The translations under genes and the position numbers were made by a program. Source: a virus. From it: a stretch of DNA of 37,914 nt. Below are positions 29,151 through 36,100 of the stretch, piece by piece. The stretch lies in IMG/VR virus record IMGVR_UViG_3300042526_000152, positions 1-37,914 of that record. One strand, written 5' to 3'. A model generated the notes under the pieces. The model was not told where the DNA came from. It saw nothing but the letters and a program-made list of their open reading frames with translations, and did no database searches. Position 1 is the stretch's first letter, and each line of letters starts with the position of its first letter.

Positions 29151-29480
29151 ATGATCCATCACTATCAAGAAGAATTAAACACATTTATAGAAAGAGCAGC
29201 AGAGTTTTTTGGTTTAACATCAGTTGGAATTTACGGGCAATTTATAGTAATGCTTGGAACAATAAGTTTTCTAAAATTCGGAGAATCAAACACATTGTTT
29301 ATTATACCAGATTATGATTGGTTAACAGTAGCTGGTGTTGTATTAGGAATTACAGCTAAATTCTTTACAACTTGTGTAGGAGCAATAGCAACTATAAAGT
29401 TTGTAACTGGAGTTTGGAAAAATATTAAAAACAAACTTAATAAGAGAAAAGATGCTAACAACACCACAGATAATAAGTAA
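29151..29480 (+). CDS. holin candidate preceding the endolysin
   Basis: A 109-residue protein: amphipathic N-terminus (HHYQEELNTFIERAAEFFG), membrane segments at about 26-42 (IYGQFIVMLGTISFLKF) and 60-85 (VAGVVLGITAKFFTTCVGAI), and a Lys-rich tail (KNIKNKLNKRKDANNTT). A hydrophilic, positively charged C-terminus and position directly before the endolysin (29-base overlap) are classical holin features. This is the best holin candidate in the cluster, on position alone. Confidence 0.6.
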   Translation: MIHHYQEELNTFIERAAEFFGLTSVGIYGQFIVMLGTISFLKFGESNTLFIIPDYDWLTVAGVVLGITAKFFTTCVGAIATIKFVTGVWKNIKNKLNKRKDANNTTDNK

Positions 29481-29919
29481 ATATGGTAAGCCAACACAGA
29501 ATGGCTCTCCTTATTTAGTGTCTATAAAATTACCCTATCCTATGAGATTAGCCTGGGATAAAAATACTAAAGTAACTACTATGAGATGTCATAAACTAGT
29601 AGCTGATAAATTCTTAGCTGTGTTTAATGATATTTTAAAAGCTTATGGTTATGCTAAAATAGTAGAACTGGGAATTGATTTATTTGGAGGATGCTTTAAT
29701 TTTAGAGCTATGAGAGGAGGATCTGATTATTCAACTCACTCTTGGGGAATCTCGATTGATCTAGACCCAGAAAGAAATCTTCTACATGAAACTAAAGCTA
29801 CTGCTAGATTTGCTAGACCTGAGTATAAACCAATGCTAGAAGCTTTTTATAAAAATGGATTTATAGGATTAGGGCCTGAAAAAAATTATGATTGGATGCA
29901 CTTTCAAATAAAAGAATAA
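29452..29919 (+). CDS. endolysin, M15-family peptidase
   Basis: A 155-residue protein with the zinc site of M15 peptidases (D-Ala-D-Ala carboxypeptidase/L-Ala-D-Glu endopeptidase type). H96 and D103 lie in STHSWGISIDLDP (94-106; H-x6-D), with the third ligand H150 and catalytic Asp in YDWMHFQ (146-152). FRAMRGGSDYS (84-94) gives the substrate-side arm. It cleaves peptide links of peptidoglycan in the periplasm. No signal peptide, so release would need a holin. It overlaps the holin candidate by 29 bases and is followed by another small membrane gene with no gap. Confidence 0.85.
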   Translation: MLTTPQIISKYGKPTQNGSPYLVSIKLPYPMRLAWDKNTKVTTMRCHKLVADKFLAVFNDILKAYGYAKIVELGIDLFGGCFNFRAMRGGSDYSTHSWGISIDLDPERNLLHETKATARFARPEYKPMLEAFYKNGFIGLGPEKNYDWMHFQIKE

Positions 29920-30150
29920 ATGAGATATAAAAACTTAAACACTTACGAGAAATTTAAACTCCTTGGATTAATAATTAAAGCTGTTTTTGGTTCAATAGGA
30001 GGAGCTGTAATATTAGAACAGAATCATCCTTACTTAGCTTTGCTTATATTAGCAATAGGAGCAGGGGCCAATGAATGGGTATCCTTTTTAAAAGACAGAG
30101 AAATGAATAACATAACTAATAAACCAGAACATGAAACTACCTTCATATAA
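29920..30150 (+). CDS. small membrane protein, lysis cassette
   Basis: A 76-residue protein with two hydrophobic segments: LGLIIKAVFGSIGGAVILEQ (about 15-34) and LALLILAIGAGANEW (39-53), a basic N-terminus (RYKNLNTYEKFK) and a polar C-terminus. It starts immediately after the endolysin stop and overlaps the spanin-like gene by 20 bases, so endolysin, this protein and the spanin are co-translated. Holin, antiholin or pinholin are all possible. Confidence 0.65.
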   Translation: MRYKNLNTYEKFKLLGLIIKAVFGSIGGAVILEQNHPYLALLILAIGAGANEWVSFLKDREMNNITNKPEHETTFI

Positions 30151-30688
30151 ACGAGTTATAATTGTAATCTATATATTACTAACACTTGTAGCTTTAGGTG
30201 CTTGTAATGGATCTAAAAGAGCTACTAGAAAGTTTGAGAAAGCTGTTAACAAGTTTGGACAGAAAGAAGCTGCTAATTATGTAATATCTAACTATCCTGA
30301 ATACTTTAAAACTATAACTAAAGCAGATACTGTTTTTAGTGTAGACACTATTTACATTGCTGAGAAAGATGGAGTTATTATAGATCCTATTATTATGCAT
30401 GACACTATCTATATTAAAACTAAAGACTTTAGTGCTAATATAAATAAAACTACTGGTAAGGGTACATACAAGATTCCTGCTGATACTATTATAAAGCATG
30501 ACACAATACCCTTTATAGTTAAAGTTCCTTGCCCTGATGCTGATGTATTAGCTTTAAAATCTAGTAAAGAAGCTGAATTAGAAGTATCTAAAGCTAAACA
30601 AACTACTAACTTTTATAAGTTACTAAGTTTTATACTAGGGCTAGTAATAGGATTTATTGGTTATATCCATTACAAAAAGGATAAATAA
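30131..30688 (+). CDS. probable unimolecular spanin (u-spanin)
   Basis: A 185-residue protein that joins outer to inner membrane. The N-terminal lipoprotein signal is basic then hydrophobic (VIIVIYILLTLVALGAC), lipobox L-G-A-C with Cys 25. The periplasmic middle is beta-rich, with repeated DT-IYI patterns (DTVFSVDTIYIAEKDG, HDTIYIKTKDF). A C-terminal inner-membrane helix, FYKLLSFILGLVIGFIGYI at about 161-179, has a Lys-rich cytoplasmic end. This is the layout of unimolecular spanins such as T1 gp11, which fuse the two membranes in the last step of lysis of Gram-negative hosts. Its place after the endolysin agrees. Confidence 0.75.
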   Translation: MKLPSYKRVIIVIYILLTLVALGACNGSKRATRKFEKAVNKFGQKEAANYVISNYPEYFKTITKADTVFSVDTIYIAEKDGVIIDPIIMHDTIYIKTKDFSANINKTTGKGTYKIPADTIIKHDTIPFIVKVPCPDADVLALKSSKEAELEVSKAKQTTNFYKLLSFILGLVIGFIGYIHYKKDK

Positions 30689-30765
30689 TTATTTAAGTTA
30701 TAACAATTAGATGTATTCAAATAACACTAATATACTATATATTGAATACTTATAACCATATTAAA

Positions 30766-30924
30766 ATGAAAGAAGAAGTAAAACAATCATTAGAGTTAAT
30801 TATAAGAGGTTTAGAATCTCTAAGATTAACTAGAGAAGAAAGAGCTATTTTTGATAATGCCTTTAAAATTTTAACACAAGAATTAACCACTTCAGTAGAA
30901 GTTACAGAAGAAAAATCAGCTTAA
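30766..30924 (+). CDS. small helical hypothetical protein
   Basis: A 52-residue protein starting at the ATG (MKEEVKQSLELIIRGLESLR); a TTG 24 bases earlier would give a longer form. It is one or two helices with alternating Leu/Ile and charged residues (LTREERAIFDNAFKILTQEL), compatible with a coiled coil. The upstream spacer is A/T-rich (TAATATACTATATATTG) and may carry a promoter. A strong terminator follows, so it may be transcribed alone. Function unknown. Confidence 0.6.
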   Translation: MKEEVKQSLELIIRGLESLRLTREERAIFDNAFKILTQELTTSVEVTEEKSA

Positions 30925-30955
30925 TCGTATTAAGTTTATTATTAATCAACCTACT

Positions 30956-30986
30956 AGGCTCTTACTAAGGTAGGAGCCTTTTTTTA
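30956..30986 (+). terminator. intrinsic terminator before the tail block
   Basis: Stem AGGCTCTTAC with GTAGGAGCCT (one G-U), loop TAAG, followed by TTTTTTTATTTT. Separates the lysis-side genes from the tail genes, which start ten bases later. Confidence 0.9.
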
Positions 30987-30995
30987 TTTTATACA

Positions 30996-31700
30996 ATGGC
31001 TACAACAACATCATTAAATCATATAACATATCTGATTCTTAATCAGCTTAGAGGCAGATCTGTGGTAACAGATACTATTACTACAGACCAAGTAGAGCAG
31101 ATTATAGTTAATTTAAGATCGCAACTTATTAAACAAGATGCTAATAAGGGCTATTCAGCTGATCCTTACATCATACAAGACCTAGGTTGTGTAGAATTAG
31201 AAGAAGTAGATGCTGGAGAATCTTGTATTATTGAGGCAGGTTGTACATTATTAAGAAGTGTTAAGCCTATTCCTAGCACTATTGAGCTTCATAACTCACA
31301 ATTATTTACTAGAGTAGGCCCTATTAATAAGGGGTTACCTGGTTATGATTATGTACATTACGAAAGAATTCCTTATGTGCTTAATAACAAGTACTCTAGA
31401 GATAGAGTTAAATACTATATGCAGAATACAGATGGTTATTTGTATCTTGTAGTTCCTACTAATATATTACAAGTACTTAGATTTATTAATGTACAAGGAG
31501 TATTTGAAGACCCTAGAGATGCTTATAACTTTGAAGACTGTAGTGGAACACCTTGTTATACAGATGATTCACCATTCCCAGTTAAAAATTGGATGGTTAA
31601 TACAATAGTTAAAATGACTGTAGAGCTATTCTTAAAGGAAGAATCACAAGCACCTTCAGATAATACTAATAACAGTAAGAATGACTACAGCCAAAGCTAA
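30996..31700 (+). CDS. tail/connector structural protein
   Basis: A 234-residue protein: MATTTSLNHITYLILNQLRG, then a helix with SVVTDTITTDQVEQIIVNLR, a loop region with YDYVHYERIPYVLNNKYSRD (about 120-139) and a second half ending in VKNWMVNTIVKMTVELFLKE (196-215), a final helix as in head-tail connector proteins. It is the first of three adjacent genes that lead into the large tail protein, the order reported for the crAss-like tail block. Ring or hub protein of the tail is the likely role; the exact position cannot be assigned. Confidence 0.65.
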   Translation: MATTTSLNHITYLILNQLRGRSVVTDTITTDQVEQIIVNLRSQLIKQDANKGYSADPYIIQDLGCVELEEVDAGESCIIEAGCTLLRSVKPIPSTIELHNSQLFTRVGPINKGLPGYDYVHYERIPYVLNNKYSRDRVKYYMQNTDGYLYLVVPTNILQVLRFINVQGVFEDPRDAYNFEDCSGTPCYTDDSPFPVKNWMVNTIVKMTVELFLKEESQAPSDNTNNSKNDYSQS

Positions 31701-32280
31701 TTTAAGTAACACAGATTTAGGTATTAAAGAAAGGGGTAAAAGTAAGTATCCTAATGATTATGCTATCGGTGACTACTATAAATATTATAAAGATAACATA
31801 AGTACTAAGGAACTACCTTTAGGAACTCCTGTTAGTAACTTATCTTATAATATCTCAGCTAAAAAGTATAGAGCTGTATTACTAGCTATCTTTAGAAAGG
31901 CTAGAGAGAAAATGATTTTAAACAATTTAGAATATGTCTTACCTTGTAAGATGGGTAAAATAACTATTTGTAAGTTTAAAAAGAAGATTAAATTAGATGA
32001 AGAAGGTAATCTAATAGCAAGATTAGCTGTTGATTACAGAGCTACAAGAGAATTATGGGCTACTGATGAGCAATCAAAACTAGCTAAAAAAGTTGTATTT
32101 CATTTAAACAATCATACAGAAGGTTACACTTTTAAGATTGCTTGGATTAAAAATAACTGTACAATGTACAAAAAGAAATTTTATAAACTAATACCTATTA
32201 GAGAATTTAAAAGAGAGCTTCCTAAATTAATGGGTCAAAACCCTAATTTAGATTTTTATACTTTTAAAAATTCTGATTAA
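31681..32280 (+). CDS. tail-block structural protein, possibly IHF-like
   Basis: A 199-residue basic protein overlapping the previous gene by 20 bases. KYRAVLLAIFRKAREKMILN followed by LEYVLPCKMGKITICKFKKK (residues ~61-101) resembles the helix-then-strand of HU/IHF-like proteins. Related phages are reported to carry IHF-like genes in this tail block. The second half is beta-rich with aromatic strands (AVDYRATRELWAT; EGYTFKIAWIKNN) and ends in a helix (IREFKRELPKLM). It may bind DNA at the neck or serve as a structural ring; I cannot choose between them. Confidence 0.6.
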   Translation: MTTAKANLSNTDLGIKERGKSKYPNDYAIGDYYKYYKDNISTKELPLGTPVSNLSYNISAKKYRAVLLAIFRKAREKMILNNLEYVLPCKMGKITICKFKKKIKLDEEGNLIARLAVDYRATRELWATDEQSKLAKKVVFHLNNHTEGYTFKIAWIKNNCTMYKKKFYKLIPIREFKRELPKLMGQNPNLDFYTFKNSD

Positions 32281-32293
32281 TAATATATACTAA

Positions 32294-33145
32294 ATGGCTT
32301 TAAACGGTAAACTCGTCTCTGTTAAAGAGGTTGTTAATAATGTACTTAGAGATAATCAATACAAAACTCAAGACTTTGAGGTTGGTAGTATGATTGAATG
32401 GTCTGCTGAAGCTTGCGACTTAATAGGTGTTCCTTATAATCTTATTAATGACTATGCTATAATTTCTATAGAAGACCATAAAGGGTTTATACCTTGTAAT
32501 TTACACACACAATTACAAGCTATGGTCCTAACAACTGCTGGTGTAGTCTTACCTATGCGTGAGAGTACTTCAACTACTAGCCCTTATAGTGTTAATAATG
32601 TAAATGATTATCCTTTAGTTAATCCAGTAGACCCAGTAGGATTTGATGTAAATGGTAATCCTATTATGACCTTTAATAATTATGATAGTGCTATCTCAGC
32701 TGGATTAATAAATAACTTACCTTACTCTTTAAGAGATATTACATATAGTACAAGAGGTAATTATATCTTCACATCTTTTAAAGATGGTGCAAGTGTAATT
32801 ATGTTTTATAAAGCTTTCCCTGTAGATGAAGAAGGTTACCCACTTATACCTGATGATACTAGTTACAAAATAGCTGTTCAATCTTACATTAGAATGAAGT
32901 TAGACTTCCTTTTATGGAGAAAGAATGTTATAGCTAGAGATGTATTTGAGTATGCTGAAAGAGAGTGGATGTGGTATGTAGGTCAAGCTAAAACTAAAGC
33001 CTTAACTCCTACTTATGATATGATGGAGTCATGGAAGAATAACTGGTTAACTTTAATGCCTAAGATTAATGAACAAGCTAGAAACTTTGAAGGTATTGGA
33101 CAGTCTCAATATATTAACTTTGGTATGAAAAACTATAGATTCTAA
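32294..33145 (+). CDS. tail tubular protein (P22 gp4-like family)
   Basis: A 283-residue protein. MALNGKLVSVKEVVNNVLRD opens a helical domain (with MIEWSAEACDLIGVP near 36). A beta segment around FIPCNLHTQLQAMVLTTAGV (61-80) and a long insertion rich in Asn/Pro/Val follow, then the C-terminal helical bundle IAVQSYIRMKLDFLLWRKNV (about 196-215) and AEREWMWYVGQAKTKALTPT. The helical-bundle-plus-insertion layout matches tail tubular/connector proteins of podoviruses that extend the portal channel. Its position just before the large stabilisation protein agrees with crAss-like order. It ends in a stop/start overlap (TAATG). Confidence 0.75.
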   Translation: MALNGKLVSVKEVVNNVLRDNQYKTQDFEVGSMIEWSAEACDLIGVPYNLINDYAIISIEDHKGFIPCNLHTQLQAMVLTTAGVVLPMRESTSTTSPYSVNNVNDYPLVNPVDPVGFDVNGNPIMTFNNYDSAISAGLINNLPYSLRDITYSTRGNYIFTSFKDGASVIMFYKAFPVDEEGYPLIPDDTSYKIAVQSYIRMKLDFLLWRKNVIARDVFEYAEREWMWYVGQAKTKALTPTYDMMESWKNNWLTLMPKINEQARNFEGIGQSQYINFGMKNYRF

Positions 33146-36100
33146 TGGCAGCAGAAAATCAAAGAGGTTCTCAAAACATGCAATCAACTAATGCTAGTAT
33201 TAATACTTTTAGTAAAGGTATTAATCAAGATCTAGCTAAAACTGTATATAAGGAAGGTAACTATTTAGATGCTCTAAATATTACCTTACTTACTGATAGT
33301 GGTTTAAGTACAGCTGTAATACAAAATAAGAAAGGCAATAAACTTCAAATTCAATTTCCTACAACTATACCAGCTGCTACTTATGAAGCTAATGGAGAGT
33401 ATCCTCAAGTTGTACCTGCTCAAGAAAATTTAAAAGCTCTTGAAGGTATAGCAGTAACTGAGGGGAACGGTACACAAGTTTTATTCTTTTTTACAAAGAG
33501 TAATGCTGTTGGAAATCTTAGTGATAATGGCTATGGCCAAATATGGAGATGTAATTTCTTAGGTACTACTGATGATATATCAGGAGCTATTAATGGTTAT
33601 GAACTAACTGTTAATGGTCATATGATGTATAATAGAAATCTTAACTTTAAATTTGTAGAAAGAATTAAAGCTATTTGCAAATATGAGAATCAAAACTTTT
33701 CTAGAATTTATTGGACTGATGGAGGACTTAATCCAGTAAGAAGCATTAACACTGTAGGCCCACTAACAACTGTAATACAAACACCTGTTAGAAGTTTAAA
33801 TATAGTATCTGATGCTAATTTAAATAGTCCTGTTGTTAAAAGATTAATTAAAGGTGGATTACCTGAAGGTAGATATCAATTATCTTATAGATTACTAAGT
33901 AAAAATGGAGATTTAACTAACTTTAGTACTTGTAGCAATCTTATAGATGTAATTGAAGGTTATGAGTTTAACTCAGAATTTGATTACCCTATATCAGATA
34001 CTATTGGTGTTACTACTGATGTTATGGCTACCACAGATACTATGGAAGTTATGGACTCTCAAAAAGGTATAGAGTTTTATATACCTAATATTGATAAGGA
34101 TTATCAAATGATTCAGTATGCTTTAATATATTATAATCAGCCTGACTTACCTGAAATATTTATATATCCTTATAAAGAAATATCATTATATACTAATCAG
34201 AATGAAAGTTTTACTGATTTATATAGTGATACTTCAATTCTTACAACAGAAGAGTTTAATATAATGTATGCTCCTTTTGAAAAGGCTAGAACTATTGAAG
34301 TTAAAGATAACATATTATTCGCAGCTAACACTACAAATGATATGTTTAAAGTTAATGTAGATTACAGAGCTTATAGATACAATGCTGCAGGTCAAGCTAC
34401 TACATATGAATTAGATGGAAATGTTAATAGCTTTACTACTAGCTATCCTAATAACGATTTATTAGATGTTATAAATCCTTATAATGATGAGAGTGGTAAA
34501 GTTTTTGGGTTAATTCCTAATGGGAATACAACCAATTGGTTTAATAACCAACAATATAAGTTTCAACAAAATGGTGTAACTCTAGGTGGACAAGGTCCAA
34601 ATATTAAATATACTTTTGGTACAACTAGTATGGTTATGGATCATCAAGCTCAGCTAGTTTCTAATAAACCTCCTTTTATTAAAACAAAAGTAGATAATAG
34701 TAATGTTCTTATAGGTGTACCTAATCATGTTACTAATAACAATGGAAGTTTTAGCTCGCTAAAATCTCCTTATAAAGCTAGTTGTCAAGTATCTTGGCAA
34801 CGCGGAGAAGTATATAGATTTGGTATTACTTTCTATAATAAAAAAGGACAAGCTTCTTATGTTAATTGGGTAGGAGATATTAAGATGCCTGACTTTAATG
34901 AAGTAGCTAGTAATCCTATGTCTTTGTTATCAAGTTATGATGATGGTACTGGCGCATTAACAATGTATTCTACTTATATAGATTTTGATGTTAATATACC
35001 TCAAGATCTGGCTGAAGAAATTAGTGGGTTTAAAATAGTATATGTTGAAAGACAAGAAAATGATAAGACTAGATTTGGTACAGGTATTACTGGCGGATTA
35101 AATGAATTTTTAAGATATAATATTACTGATTTACCAAAAGAACAAATTATTAATATTATTGTAACAGTATTTTGTTATATAGTAGATCAATTTCTTGATG
35201 ATATTGATGGCACTGATGATCTTTTTGGTATTAAAAACAATATTAAAAAACAGGTAGTAACTAATTTAGCTCTAACTTTATATAGAAAGTTATATACTTT
35301 AGATATTCCAATAAATAAATTTACAAATATTAATGATCTTTCTGATTTTGTAGAAACAGTTCTTGATGGTGCTGTTAATACTACTGGAGGTACTTTTTCT
35401 AGTAACTCTTTAATAAAAGTACTTTTTCCTAAAACAATAGATAAAATTAAAGAAACTGTTAAAGATAAGTTTAGGAAAACATTAGCTAAAAAAGTAGCAG
35501 GTATACATGAAAATGTATTAAGTCTTGGGCAAAGAGGTTTTTCTGAGAGTGTTATTAGTTCGCCACAAAAAAAAGGTAACGTAGGATATGTAATATCGCC
35601 TACTGTAGATTTTAATAAATATACTTTTAAACAAGGTGATTATTTAAAACCTATTAATATGTTTGAACAAAATGGTAAAATTATAAATGAAATACACAGA
35701 GATACAAGTGTAGGACTTTATAATATACTAGATGCATCAGCATATTTAAAAAAATGGTACAGAGGTTTAAATATAAATTGGAACAGAGTTGCTGATTCTG
35801 ATTTAAGAAGGATTTATATTAAAACTGAAAAAGTATTACAACCTGGTGAATTATTAGGTACTGGAATTGATTCTTTATTTACAGGAAGTGCAGGTGATAA
35901 TGGTTCTGCAGTAGGTTTTGTACTTTCAAATAGTTATATATCTTCTGTACCACAATCTAATCCTAGAGGACAAATAGTACAAACTGATAATATAGTTGCA
36001 GGTATTAATGATTATTTAATGGATGCTTCTGGAAAATATAATGCAGCACCTCCGCCTAATGGGCCCCAGCTTATAGGAGTATTTCCTAATATATCTTCAA

